A stretch of 64,000 nt of DNA from Lineus longissimus (Eukaryota; Nemertea; Pilidiophora; Heteronemertea; Lineidae), in contig NC_088319.1 in NCBI RefSeq assembly GCF_910592395.1, positions 17,794,001-17,858,000 on the forward strand. Reading direction: 5' to 3'. A program made the translations under genes and the position numbers. The notes beneath the pieces are model-generated. The model was not told where the DNA came from. It searched no databases and saw nothing but the letters and a program-made list of their open reading frames with translations. Shown one piece after another: positions 48,801-61,229 of the stretch (position 1 is the stretch's first letter; every line of letters begins with the position of its first letter).

Positions 48801-51800
48801 CTGATCTTTCCGTTTACTGTTGTTTTTTTTGTTCCAGAACGGTTGTAACGACGTACCGCTGGAAATGTCTTTGAAAAGGCCCAACCAGCTCAGGTGCTCA
48901 ACACCCTGGAAATAAAGAAAGAGAGTATAGAGACACTTGGACAAGAGACTGGGAGATGATGCTACATGGCTGTGTTGACATGTTGGTGGAGGCCAAACCA
49001 GCTCAGTAATAGATACTTCACCAAGAACAAAGGATGACGCCATCGTAGGTCCCCTTCATGTAGTACTACTTGAAGACAGCTGGGTACTTCAGAATATGTT
49101 CAATATTTTGAAAATGTAAAACCATGTTTTGAGAAATGATTTGCTACATCAAACAGAATCAGACAGTTCAATTTTCTGGCCGAGATACAGAATCCATGAG
49201 AGCGTTTAATAGACGACATTAGTGAGAAGTGGTGGAGATTCATCTGCATGTCTTGTTATGTTTGACGGTATTAAAAAGCAAGGTGGAAATGGACAACCTG
49301 ATGCCCCTCGCACCCCTCAACGAGGGAGAACTTCCCACATGCTGCTCATCACTAAACAATTACCCATCAACCCCTGCTTCATTTCACACACATGGCCGTA
49401 AAGTTCCCTGAAGGTGATTGGTTGGTAGATAACAGGTCTTAGTGGCTCCATAACAATTTGGGAAATTTGCCCAGCAAATGTTAACCTCTTTGATCTATTG
49501 GCCATGAATTGTGTTAGAGACCAAGAACCAGCTTGTTTATGCTGGCTGATGGCTCATGTCCTAACTCTGGATGTTCTAGCTTAAGCAGTAACAACCTACA
49601 AGATATATTCCCAAGATTATAGCAATTTTCTCAACCCTGGGTTATTTGAAATTCTAGTCAACAATCTCTTATAGGTTCCCTCAAAACAAAACACACATTC
49701 ATACATGAGAAAGGAACAACTATGCACCAACCTCTAATTTTTCCCTGAATGATTCCACCTTGTGTTTTATCTCAGACAACGATTGGGGCAATTCACCATT
49801 CTCAACAAGCAGTTTCTTTTCAACGAGTTGCAATCGTGCCTCCATGTCGATGGAGTTGAAGCCAAGTTGGGAAGCTATTGTGTGACCTGAAAGGACAATG
49901 AGTAAAGGAGGATTAAGGTTCGATTCAGCTGAGGCTTGGAGACTCCTTTAGCAGAGTCAGAAACCAAACGGTTTTTCATATCGCTCTGGCCAAAGTTACA
50001 GAGTTGAACTCAGGAATGTACCAAAGGACACTGGTGTTACACAACACTAGATTATCCTTAGGGTGGGTCCCCCCCCCCCGGACCCCATTCCAACATGCTA
50101 GTTCAGAATCTTAAAGAATATGCTCATCTCAGCTGGCTTCCACTTGAGCATCTTCTGCTGTCCCCATGTGATTCTCAAGTTCGCATATCAGCACGACTCG
50201 AAAAAATAACCAATATTTCTTTGCAAATGCCTCGATAATGAACCGTCGTCTCAATGTATCCCCACAGCTGACTTTACAACCATTTCTCAATATCGCAATT
50301 GGCATCTCTAAAACACAAGTTGCCATGACAATTACCGATAACAAATGGGGACCGGGCAGATGCTTATTGGTAATTTTGTTCTAAAAACCTGCCGGTAAAA
50401 GATTGCGCTTCTGCTGGTTCAGCGGTTATCAACTTAGACCAGGTGGAAGCCTTGCGTCCTGATATCCTTATCGATTATTGGAAAAAATGGTCTTAATCTG
50501 GCCATCTGGTTGTGACTTTGTCCTCCTAAGACCACCATGTTTCTGTCTGCATTTACACTGACTATGCTGATCACTTGTTCAACTCACTGCTTTCATTAGA
50601 GCTGAGGCCTGTTATCATATTAATTGGGGCTGGAGTGGTGAAGCCAGACGATTGTTGATTGATCCCTGATACTGGTGGACATTCCATCCGGAGAATCTAA
50701 TGATGTCCATGTGGTGATTGCAAAACCGGACAGTGTGAGGCAGAGTTGTAATGGCTGAGGGTGTGTGGGTAAGTCGGTGAATGTCACTCCTTGTCCATGG
50801 TATGTCCCCTGACAGTTCTGCTCTGAAAGCCCTGGACTTTTGCTGTGACAGACACCACCGCACCAACCTGCTCAACACAACACGTATCGACCTCACGCTG
50901 GCTACCACAGCATACAGTTTGTTATCATTATCCATAACTAAAGGATCAACAGCAAGAACCAATCACTGGCGAATCAGTATTGTATATCTAGAATCACTCA
51001 AGGCATATGATCACCCATTCAGCTCCCGCGATCACCCATTCAACGCAATCACCATTCCAGTTTGCTCTTTCCAATAAACCTGCTGAAATATTAATAAGGA
51101 CACCGAACTGATCATGCTAATCCTTCGCATCATGCAAGCTCACGCGAGAATCTTAAGTGCTGGGTTGGGCCTACTCATCCACGGTCGCACTTAGTCAGTC
51201 ATGGCTGTGCCAACTCAACCAAGGTCACACCTACTCAACCACGGTCGCACTTAGTCAGTCACGGCTGTACCGACGCAACCGAGGTCACACCTACTCAACC
51301 ACGGTCGCACTTAGTCATGGCTGTGCCGACTCAACCGAGGTCACACCTACTCAACCACGGTCGCACTTAGTCAGTCACGGCTGTACCGACACCACCGAGG
51401 TCACACCTACTCAAACACGGTCTCACTTTAGTCAGTCACGGCTGTACCGACGCAACCGAGGTCACACCTACTCAACCACGGTCGCACTTAGTCAGTCACC
51501 ACCGAGGTCACACCTACTCAACCACGGTCTCGGGCAATGTTTAGACAACTGCCAATGAATTTCACACAAAATCAATTATTCATTGCTTTCATGTACTTCA
51601 ACTAGTTCCATGAGAAGATGGCGGAGAAGAAAGAATTTGGAAGGAAGGAATGGAAATGGTGTTTCTTTAGACATGCACTTGGCGGGAAGAAAGAATTTGG
51701 AAGGAAGGAATGGAAATGGTGTTTCTTTAGACATGCACTTGGCGGGAAGAAAGAATTTGGAAGGAAGGAATGGAAATGGTGTTTCTTTAGACATGCACTT

Positions 51801-54800
51801 GGCGGGAAGAAAGAATTTGGAAGGAAGGAATGGAAATGGTGTTTCTTTAGACATGCACTGGCCAATGTTAAGGAAGAAGATGTCAAATAAACAAGTACTG
51901 CTCATTTTACAATCGGGGTCAGATCTGATGAATGCTCAATACAGTGGAACCCTGGTAACATGACCACTCATTTTTTGGGACTGATGATGTTTCTTCATTT
52001 TGAACATTCATTCAGCGGTCAAAGAGTACTAGACAGGAATCAAAGCGGCACCTATCTCTCACATGGTACATCACCAGCATTTTCATGAAAGACTCTACTC
52101 AACTGTTACTGCCGCAAACCTTTGATTATGTTCAGAATTGCCACAACCAATAACCATCTCATACCACATTATAGAAAAGTCGTTAAATCTGACAATCTCA
52201 CAGACCAACTCGATTTGAGCTGGTTTTTCACAGAACGCAATACCCAGAGAAACATCCATGTTACAAATGGATTTCTAAACCATCACTGGCAGATTATGTT
52301 TCACAGACAATCCAACTATCTCCTCGATAAGTATTCATGCCAAGTTGTGTTTTGACGCTAATCTGTCTTGAAATTCGATGATGCCGTCATTTCACATTTG
52401 AATCGATTAGGCCGTGTGTGAGTGATTGTTTGTGGTAAAAGCGGTGATGTTGTTTAGTCGATATTCACCCTGAAGTCGAAGCTTGGGGAGAAGACCTTGT
52501 GGATTGTGGCCATTTTGATCAAAGGGCATCAACGCAGGTTCTCCATCTTCAAATTACATACCCTAGCCTCGGCATTGGGAGTGGTTGGGGGTGAAAGGAG
52601 ACATGGATGGAAGAACTAGAGTGAGATGGTTGGACATAGTGAAGCAGGATGGAGACCTTGAGGGAGCTGCTGCTGACTGGAGACAATGGTGAAGCATGCT
52701 TGTACTATTGATGTCCTGGACATCATGTTACCTTAGAGAGAGCCTTGGCCAACTCCTGGGCAGCAAGACTGCGGTCATCCTGGGCGCACACTTTGTCGCC
52801 AAGACAATATTGCTTAGGGAGTCAACATCCTGCTACGTGAAACAATAGTCAGCTCCACAACATGTTTCGTGTAGTTCGAAATTATGGATTGGATCTGATG
52901 GCAAGCGCACCATAGTCTTAAGCTGAGAAAAGATGTAGATGTGAGTTTGCCTGTGAGTTAGCTATCATTAAGGACATTCACTCACATCTATTTGCCACCC
53001 GCCCCAAAGATTCCAAAAATGATGAACGATGATGAAAGTTGCCAACATTTGCTGGCGTTTCATTCCAACCTGCACATTATCGAATGCAACACTTCATTCC
53101 AACCTCACCATTATCCAATGCAACATTTCATTCCAACCTCACCATTATCCAATGCAACATTTCGTTCCAACCTAACCATTATCCAATCCAATCTCGATAT
53201 TACCGCAATAAACTAGACAAATGACGCCAGATAACAACATAGCGTTGATCATTGTTCGATACTGCCGTAAGATGACCAACATCCCAGCCATTCATTGCAG
53301 CAGATGTCAATTTCTTTTCAAGATATCGCTTCCTAACGACAACACTTTCCTGCTTTAAGCAAGTCATTCGAATGAATACAATCTGAAAGGCTGCGTCATT
53401 TCTATCTTGGATCTGGCGGCAAATTGTCACGGTTTTTAAGCATTTTAACCCTTTTTCTCCTGCAACTACACTACAAGGATAAGATAGGCTACCACAATGG
53501 TTTCAGTAACCTGTGGTCTTGTTTACAAGTAAACCCCAGTTTGAGAAAGAGATTTGGTCAACAGTAATAGCAAAATCTTCGGGATGAATCAGCCATCTCT
53601 TCCGACAAACACAACATACCGTCCATTCAGAATGTTCTTTTTCATAAATGTCACCAGCAGGCAGTTCTCATTCATCAGGAAGATTCTCTCATAGGCAAAC
53701 ATGAAGATGTGTTATTTGTGGAATATGTGCGGAGGAACAAATAAAAGAATCCTACGAGATCATGCATAGCATGAATATAGCGGTTGCTGCTGTGATGCTG
53801 TAACATCGCTGGCCGCTGTGATGCTGTAACATCGCTGGCCGCTGTGATGCTGTAACATTGCTGGCCGCTGTGATGCTGTAACATCGCTGGCCGCTGTGAT
53901 GCTGTAACATTGCTGGCCGCTGTGATGCTGTAACATCGCTGGCCGCTGTGATGCTGTAACATCGCTGGCCGCTGTGATGCTGTAACATCGCTGGCCGCTG
54001 TGATGCTGTAACATTGCTGGCCGCTGTGATGCTGTAACATCGCTGGCCGCTGTGATGCTGTAACATTGCTGGCCGCTGTGATGCTGTAACATCGCTGGCC
54101 GCTGTGATGCTGTAACATCGCTGGCCGCTGTGATGCTGTAACATTGCTGGCCGCTGTGATGCTGTAACATCGATCACAGAAAAGTGTTCATCATCATAAT
54201 GTAATGAACAGACAAGAAGTGATCAGCAGTTGCAGGAAATGACACAGTGTCACAAAGGTATCATATCAGACTGAGTTGCATGGTCTAGCAGGCAAAGTGT
54301 TTCATTCAGAACAACCTGACTTTGGCAAGTCACTGGTGCTTTGATTGTGACATCGCATGAATGTGGTTTCGATGCCAGGCATTGTTCTCAGAGCCTGTCA
54401 TTCCTTTTCAAGATCAATCAAGCTCTAAACACATAACAGTGTCAGATGCCGAGACTTCGTGTGGTCCCCTGTGGCCTAGTGGTAGTGACTGGGGCCAACA
54501 TGCAAGAGATCCCAGGTTCAAACCCTGAGCAGACCAAGGGATAAGACATTTTGCAAAAAAAATTTGTTAATTTTTTTTTACTGGGCAGAGAAAAAGTAAA
54601 CAATTGTTTACTTTTCTCTACCCATTAAAACTCTTTACCCATTTTAAAGACATTTGCTTATAAATTCTAAAGCAAGATAACCATTTTTTTGAAATGGCAA
54701 AATGGAGTCTGTCATGTTCATGTCAGTGATGGTTGTCAACACGATCATACATGATAACAGACATTGTGTGCGTGACGTTTTACAGATATTGATTTTAATC

Positions 54801-55330
54801 AGAATGATGGAGTGGTTAAATTCAAACAAATTAACTGATTTAGTGAAGGATTAAGATGGTTTTCCAGGATATATTGTTAGTGGCATTTATAAGAATGATA
54901 CACACTGACCTTTGGTTCTAAGTAAATACTGTAAAACCTGCTATATATTTTGTGAACTCTCTGTCTGAAGAATTTCATTAAGATTATCTTAAAGAGAATA
55001 TTTCCAATTTGCTACATGGTTTAAAACTTGCGTGGAGTGTGGATGAAGCTTAGATACGATGAGCTGATGTGGTCTTCCCGGTATCTTTATGACCACAAGC
55101 CTCGCTATCAAAATGGTCAAGTGTGGACTTGAAAGCGTTTGTAAATCCAAGCGATGTATGCAGAAATGTCAACATCTTACCCGACAAAATGGCCGCTACC
55201 ACCTCGAGCTTGTAGCGTGTGTTGGGTGAATTCTCGGCTAACTTGCCCGAAATATTGACTAGGTTTCCCTTTGTGTTGTAGAGTTTAAGGATGTCGTTTG
55301 GTCCTGCTTCTGCCGCTGCTCGGAATGTCT
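42835..55330 (-). CDS. PDE9A: cGMP phosphodiesterase PDE9A (first exon not found)
   Basis: Exons in order: 55181-55330, 49732-49886, 48760-48905, 47987-48128, 47252-47347, 46811-46933, 46534-46694, 46106-46208, one of three alternative exons (45802-45906, 45180-45284, 44082-44186), 43487-43633, 42835-42990. All phases agree, giving 493 residues in hand. The N-terminal part resembles PDE9A ([10 protein letters not shown] versus the human TPYKVRPVA region), followed by a coiled-coil segment. The catalytic HD domain has [21 protein letters not shown], the DISNE motif in the alternative exon, and QVGFIKF with the purine-binding Gln. Family role: high-affinity hydrolysis of cGMP to GMP using two metal ions. 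The incoming phase of exon 55181-55330 requires an upstream exon, probably beyond 64000 or not recognised. Confidence 0.93.
44082..44186 (-). other. PDE9A: PDE9A alternative catalytic exon, version C (3'-most)
   Basis: 105 bases, phase 0, acceptor CTTGTTAG and donor GTAGAA. It encodes [17 protein letters not shown] and then [18 protein letters not shown]. It is the closest version to the vertebrate exon ([18 protein letters not shown]) and so may be the ancestral one. Confidence 0.9.
44798..44902 (-). pseudogene. PDE9A: Decayed copy of the PDE9A alternative exon
   Basis: Clearly homologous over all 105 bases ([15 protein letters not shown], a stop, then [17 protein letters not shown]), but an in-frame TGA follows DLSNES and the acceptor dinucleotide reads TG instead of AG. 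The GTAGGA donor is still usable. Probably an inactive pseudo-exon. Confidence 0.85.
45180..45284 (-). other. PDE9A: PDE9A alternative catalytic exon, version B
   Basis: 105 bases, phase 0, acceptor TTTTAACAG and donor GTTAGC. It encodes [17 protein letters not shown] and then [18 protein letters not shown]. The metal-binding Asp and the Asn-Glu pair are retained. Confidence 0.88.
45478..45625. repeat. Self-complementary GCATGC-rich tract between PDE9A exon versions A and B
   Basis: Repeated TGCATGCGCATGCGCAGAAC and TGCATGTACATACTGCATG blocks alternate purine and pyrimidine and are palindromic. They could fold in RNA or adopt Z-DNA. The tract sits in the intron that separates alternative exon versions A and B. 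Confidence 0.75.
45802..45906 (-). other. PDE9A: PDE9A alternative catalytic exon, version A (5'-most)
   Basis: 105 bases, phase 0 at both ends, AG acceptor (CTCTTCAG) and a weak GTTCGA donor. It encodes [17 protein letters not shown] and then a [17 protein letters not shown] block. The Asp of SDISNE is the second-site metal ligand of the PDE catalytic domain. It is homologous to versions B and C and interchangeable with them in frame. Confidence 0.88.
46966..47192. repeat. 65-bp minisatellite, about 3.5 copies, PDE9A intron
   Basis: TCAAGAGCTTTCCAACCAAT recurs at 46971, 47036, 47101 and 47166. It lies between the PDE9A exons at 46811-46933 and 47252-47347. Confidence 0.88.
51170..51532. repeat. 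About 60-bp degenerate minisatellite, PDE9A 5' intron
   Basis: The unit CTACTCAACCACGGTCGCAC followed by TTAGTCAGTCACGGCTGT and GAGGTCACAC repeats about six times with small deletions. Confidence 0.85.
51622..51860. repeat. 60-bp minisatellite, 4 near-perfect copies, PDE9A 5' intron
   Basis: The unit begins GGAGAAGAAAGAATTTGG in copy 1 and CGGGAAGAAAGAATTTGG in later copies, repeating at exactly 60 bases. Because 60 is divisible by 3, it is open in several frames on both strands. No evidence of coding. Confidence 0.92.
53079..53192. repeat. 34-bp tandem repeat, 3-4 copies, PDE9A 5' intron
   Basis: CATTCCAACCTCACCATTAT followed by CCAATGCAACATTT recurs with minor changes. Confidence 0.75.
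53785..54172. repeat. 26-bp minisatellite, about 15 copies, PDE9A 5' intron
   Basis: The unit GCTGGCCGCTGTGATGCTGT+AACATC varies only at one C/T position. Since 26 is not divisible by 3, the array cycles through frames, and all three minus frames stay open, giving long spurious proteins. Confidence 0.93.
54240..54640 (+). mobile_element. tRNA-derived SINE-like element, copy 1
   Basis: It contains an A-box TGGCCTAGTGG (near 54474) and B-box GGTTCAAACCC (near 54516) with tRNA-like spacing. Upstream homology to copy 2 extends about 230 bases. Downstream lies a hairpin sequence centred on CAATTG (AGTAAACAATTGTTTACTTT). It is homologous throughout to copy 2 at 56530-56950. Confidence 0.7.
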
Positions 55331-56299
55331 CTGAAACGATCAAATGTCGAAAACGATGTTAAAATCATGAAAGTGACACGCAGACCCCTTGAATGGACAA
55401 TATTAAAATGTCTGATGTATTTCATGTGGCAATATTTTGGCGCACAAATTTGGTCAATTTTGATTTATCTCGTTGGTGTCTTGCAGAGAACTGCATTTCG
55501 AACGATTCTGATTGCAATCTACTTACTCTTTTATAGTTAGGCAAGTTTTAAGCTAATTTTTCATCCCAGATCGCCAACATGAAATGGAACTATTGGATTT
55601 TTTGAAGCACACCATCTGGCCCATAAAAGCATTCTTCAATTTGCGCTCACGTTGGCCATAGCAATGATTGATTGGCTCCTTGAGTGGTTAGACTGAGGGT
55701 CGGTGGACCATACAGAATGACCTGAGTTACCAGCAGAAGTGGCCAGTTGAATGAACCTGTCCCAGGTGGCAACAGACCAAATCTTTCCTTTAACAGATTT
55801 TAAAGGGGTGTAATCCTTGCACCTATCCATTTCACCCGCCACATATGATTCCAGTGGGTATATTTCAACCTGGAATCGAGCATAGATCAACACCCCAAAC
55901 TACTGCTTCCCTCACGCTACCCTGACTGGACTACATAATGATGTCAGCCCTGTCAGCCTACTTCAATCCATCTAAGCATGCAACAGTCTACATCTCATAT
56001 CTCAAACCACACATGGCACTAATTAGGGGCTTCTTATTATATGAGGCATTCATGAAATGAACCGTTCATAATGCCACCAGATCGAGCCAAGGGCAATAAA
56101 TCCTCATCCAAACTCGAGAAACTTGTCACAGCTGTCTCACAAACAACCGTTTGATCGTTAGGGAATGACAGCACCGCCCTGAGGAATGAGCAACAAGCTT
56201 CCGTCTGGGGGCGGAGGAGAGCCTCACACTGACAGAGATGAGTGGCAGCTTTCTCTCAATGCAACCCTTCGCATACCAATCCCACACAAGGATCTAACT

Positions 56300-56533
56300 T
56301 CTCATGGTCATATCAGGCCTACTTGTATTCCAATCAGCACGCGACACCAGTTGTAGGACTCATGGTCATATCAGGCCTACTTGTATTCCAATCAGCACGC
56401 GACACCAGTTGTAGGACTCATGGTCATATCAGGCCTACTTGTATTCCAATCAAAACGCGACACCAGTTGTAGGACTCATGGTCATATCAGGCCTACTTGT
56501 ATTCCAATCAGCACGCGACACCAGTTGTAGGAC
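56300..56533. repeat. 58-bp minisatellite, about 4 copies
   Basis: CTCATGGTCATATCAGGCCT recurs every 58 bases immediately before the second SINE-like copy. Confidence 0.9.
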
Positions 56534-56950
56534 ATCAAATGACAGACTGTCACAAATGTATGATATAAGACTAGCAGGCAAAGTGCTTCATTCATGATCA
56601 GAATGTCACCCAATGTAGACCTTCACTTTGTCCTTTGGCAAGTCACTGAACCGGTGCTTTGATTGTGACATCGCATGAATGTGGTTTTAATGCCAGGCAT
56701 TGTTCTCAGAGGAATCGTTTTCAAGATCAATCAAGCTCTAAACACATAACAGTGTCAGATGCCGAGAGTTCGTGTGGTCCCCTGTGGCCTAGTGGTAGTG
56801 ACTGGGGCCAACATGCAAGAGATCCCAGGTTCAAACCCTGAGCAGACCAGGGGATAAGACATTTTTCAAAAAAAAAGTAAATTTTTTTTTTAATGGGCAG
56901 AGAAAAAGTAAACAATTGTTTACTTTTCTCTACCCATCTCTACCCACACA
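56530..56950 (+). mobile_element. tRNA-derived SINE-like element, copy 2
   Basis: Same order of blocks as 54240-54640: TCACAAA..., TTGTGACATCGCATGAATGT, CAAGCTCTAAACACATAACA, A-box, B-box GGTTCAAACCC, A/T run and CAATTG-centred hairpin. It differs by small indels, including an extra block near 56600-56635. Confidence 0.7.
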
Positions 56951-57514
56951 GCCCATCCATGGAGTGGGGAATCTGCCCCCTTCATCATAAAACCAATGAT
57001 TTTGTTCATAATTCAACGGGTCACTGTTCTGAGAGCAGCGAGTGCAACATGGTTGGACAGGGCTTCTCCCGGATCTTCTCCTTTCACATACCGGGAACAC
57101 ATACTGACCTCCAACATTCTGATCACGTGCAATGACCACGAGTTCAAGCAGTCTGATCCAATAAACCAAATCATGGAACTACACCGTGTTTTGACGGCTC
57201 TTCACCCCATCACAGCCAATAAACCTGAATGTCGCTTTATTGCCAAGCGAACTGGAATATTGTTGATTATTGGTTTCTAGCAAATCCCATCAAACAGCTG
57301 ACACTCCAGGTTGTAGAATTTCACGCTGAAGACAACATTGATCTTTCATGTTAAAGGTTGTGCCCTCATGTGGCGGCCATTTTCAGGAAAGGTGTGATGA
57401 ATTACGCCATGTTTGATGTTTGTGAGCTGATCACGCCCACTTGCAAGCCCAGGACAGGGAACCTACTTCACACAGAAGCTCATGCTCATCAAATAGTGAC
57501 CAGTATAGTGAAGT

Positions 57515-57725
57515 CGTTTTAATTTGAAATTTTGAAATTTTTGAAATTTTGTAATTTTTGGAATAAAATGCATTGAAATTTCTGAAATTTTTGAAAAATA
57601 AGGAAAATTTGGAAATCTTTGTAATTTTTGAAATTTTGAAATTTTTGAAATTTTTGAAATTTTAGAAATTTTAGAAATTTTTGAAATTTTTGAAATTTTT
57701 GAAATTTTTGAAATTTTTGAAACTT
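57515..57725. repeat. Low-complexity GAAATTTTT tract
   Basis: About 200 bases of imperfect TTTTTGAAA repeats, symmetric in A and T. The open frame it creates on minus (ISKISK repeated) is an artefact of composition. Confidence 0.9.
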
Positions 57726-60700
57726 TCAATACTTTTTGGGATTGATTGAGAATGAATAGAAATAATGGACTTGGGAGTTCTTGACACCTGTCTTGCAAAT
57801 TAAGTCTTCAAGAAGACTTCACATCACTTTCTGAATCAGCAATATGCCCTCCCTTGAGAAAATCGAAACGTGTTCACAGCGCCAGAAGTTCTTGATTGGG
57901 GAAGTTGGGGGGGGTGGGGATTGTGATACCATCGTGATCCAAGCAGAATGTGATCACAACCCACAAACCATCATGAATCTCCCACTACCAATAACGCATC
58001 AAAAATTGAAGTAATATCTTCCGTCTTTGAAAGGCTCTCCATTCTACATGTCAAACTGAATTGATCCATAATGAAATTTGTCAAGAAGTAATCCTTCCGT
58101 AATTGGTTTCTTTGAGAAAATTACAGAACATTTCACTCTGAATGACTCTGATTTATTCTCCTGTGCACCGACTGACAACGTAAGCCATCACGATTGTATT
58201 GATCTGGTTAGAAGGCGTTATGAAGTTATAATAAAAAATTTATTTATTTTCAAATGTGGAAATGGACTGTTATCTTTCAGCGGATCAGTCAGGTAATGTG
58301 CTCATAAGCCTAAGGTGATGGGTTCTACTCCTTGTAGAGTCACACACTGATGCAACAATCTTGAGTAACACACTTAACCCTGCAGTTGCTTATTCTCTCA
58401 ACCTCCGAGTGTCATTCTTGGGATGCAAGGGAAGCCAAAATGTTAGCTGAGATTTTCAAGCCTTCAGACCCAGGAGCCGTTTTGGCTGTAATCCTGCATC
58501 TTGCTAAGAAACAGTATCTCATAATCCCAGCCATTTGCTGAGAACATCTTAATAATTCGTTGGCCCGCCAAACCGTTTGGGTCAAACCCACTTTACAGGA
58601 GCTGCGCTGCTCTTAATCCTCTCCACATTCCTGCATCAGTTGCCGATGGCTGCCGTATGTAAACAATATACTTACTGTTGCCAAGGAAACGAAAATCCTC
58701 CCTAACTCTGCCACATCAGCTGTCTTAGTAAACCTCAGCAGATGAGATCCAGGCAGGGATTCCATTTAACCCTTGAGTGAACTTTCCCTGCCGTGCAAAT
58801 TGGGGCCTGTGATTGCTGTTCCTTCACAGACAGACCACAAGTATCAGGGAGGCCTATCACACTACAAGTCAGACAATTCATCAGCAGCTTATCTCTTAAG
58901 CACATAGTAGGTTTGGCCAAATGTCATGCTGGTCACCAATGGCCTATATTTGGTGCCAAAATCTGTTTTACCTGTCAATCAACAATACAATTGTTATCAA
59001 AATCATTATCAGCCAACTTGAATCAATTGTTCACTGATAGTGTCCATAAAGTCTGCCCCACCACCGGAACCAGACCTGTATCAACAATCACAACACATGG
59101 CATAAAAATCTAATTAACGACATGATTACTGTTGATGTCAGCACAGCCGATCTAGCTGATGCATTAATAGCAAGGTATGAGCTGTTCCGCACTATTATCA
59201 TTAACCAGTGTTCAATCAACGTTAAGTGTCAAACTCGCTGCGAAGATTGGTCAGGCCTTGGCAGAGATGAGCATGGCGGCGTCAGATTCACTCAGCAAGG
59301 TCATCGGTCATAATTTTGTTGTTTCACTTCTAATGGGAATCTCTTTGCGTCTGGTGTTTCAGTGCCAAGCGTATATGTTTGATATGCATCGAGATGATCA
59401 GAGTTGTTGTCGTCTAACATCTGCCTAACAAGCAACAGGTCCCAGGCTGATTCCCAGCCTAAACACCCAGGTACCTCGGTCAGACAGAAAAGTATAAGGT
59501 GTGTTCACAGTCACAGACAACCCTTCTGTACTACCCTGAACCTGCCACCATCATCACACAACAGACATGACAGACCACCTTTTACCACAAGTCTGCCAAC
59601 TGATCAAGCCAGTCAATTACCACTTGACTCTTCAGTCATCCTTCTGCACAGGTCAATTTGCTCTTGCGTGGGAAACATATTGTCCATCCATCAAAGGTTA
59701 TTGATGCCCCCATTTGATGGTGATGACTTCATCAGCATACTGCGCAGACACTGTGTGGTTCATGAAGCTGTCATACAGACGCCAACCCGTTACTCGATTA
59801 TTACTTCATTATATGAGAGAGACGAGAATGAATACAGACGCAGTGATAATTGTGGCAATCGTACGTCGGTAATATCTGATGCTGAATGTATCGCCGGAAC
59901 AATAGGACGTAATTAACACCAGCGAGGGAAATGTATTCTTTGAGGTGTGGGGATTAGGTGCTAATAGAACCCTATATGACATTATTGAGCCATTGTGTAA
60001 CTGGATTGACACTCTTTACTACCAAACACAGAGTTCAGGTTCATCGCACATGTTAAGAAAGCATTACCATACACATATAACTACCACTTTATGTGGCAGC
60101 TAACCAATTGACCACTGCATAACAAGCTCACAAGTCTTCAACTATAAACTCCTTGGTCACGCCTGCCAAGACAGATTTGCCAACAAGGTGGTCTTTGACC
60201 CAAGCCTGTCTGTGTCATATTGTCCCATTTGGACGGGCTTGTTTGATCCAGGTTAAAGCACCGTGTGAATAGGATTGACCTAGCCCTAACTGAACTTGAT
60301 TTACCTCAGACTCATCGCAAAGCGGAGTCTGAGACCGGTTCAGGTCGGATAAGGCCAGTTTGAGTGTGTGTGTGTGTCAATCCCACCAGAAAACTCTGGG
60401 CCTTTGATACACTGCGTGGAGGACACCATCCGCCTCAATTCCAAGGAGGTCCTGTCCATCTTGATTATCAGCCTCCATCACACCATCACACCTCCTACAT
60501 GTTTGATCTGCCCTAATCCCGACAAAAGCGGAAGATTCCCCGTCTCGATCCAATACCCTTCAAAATAATGAATTGATCGTGTAAATAGTCTGAGCATAAC
60601 CAGATTGTTCCCTCAGTGTTCGTCGCCATGCGCACAGTGTCAAGTCAATCTTTGCTGATGGTTGATAAGAGATTTGGCGGAGATGTGTCATAACTTGGCC

Positions 60701-61229
60701 CTACAACTTGAACCTTGTCGTCAAAAACCTACAAATCAAGTTGTCTCTGCTAAGATGCCCAACCAAGCAATCATCACCTTGTAAAAAAGCAATCATGGCA
60801 CAATTTTCTTTCATTTAACGTGCTAATGGAAATGATGGAACCACCTGGTAGGAATCATATATTTGATAATATACGCCTCTCTTACTCAACTATTTTGATG
60901 AGGATTATTTTCACGAGGCTTCTGGGTGAGTGAGAACCCATCAAAATTGTCTCTCGTCATATCTGTAGTGATATGATCGATTCTGGGCAAACACTTTGGA
61001 AACCTGTTCATTCCAGAACACTGGTGTCACAATGGGCCCATCCAAGCTTATGTGTGAAGCAATTCATGACGAAAGTGGCAGTTAATATAGCTCACTTCAA
61101 AAAAGATTCTCATTAAAGCGGAACGTCAAAGAAAGCATCATGCAACAGCAAGTGTAACGTCAAAGCAAGCGTAATGCCAAAGCAAGCGTAACGTCAAAGC
61201 ATGCTTTCGAATTGGCTCAGTGTCAATTT

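Noticed and set aside
53675-54177. Three overlapping 130-150 codon repetitive frames on minus
   Set aside because: A 26-bp minisatellite cycling through all frames, not a protein.
57463-57798. ISKISK-repeat open frame on minus
   Set aside because: Direct consequence of the GAAATTTTT low-complexity tract.
59404-59916. 170-codon plus-strand open frame
   Set aside because: No domain, low-complexity Ser/His/Pro composition, no splice signals in support.
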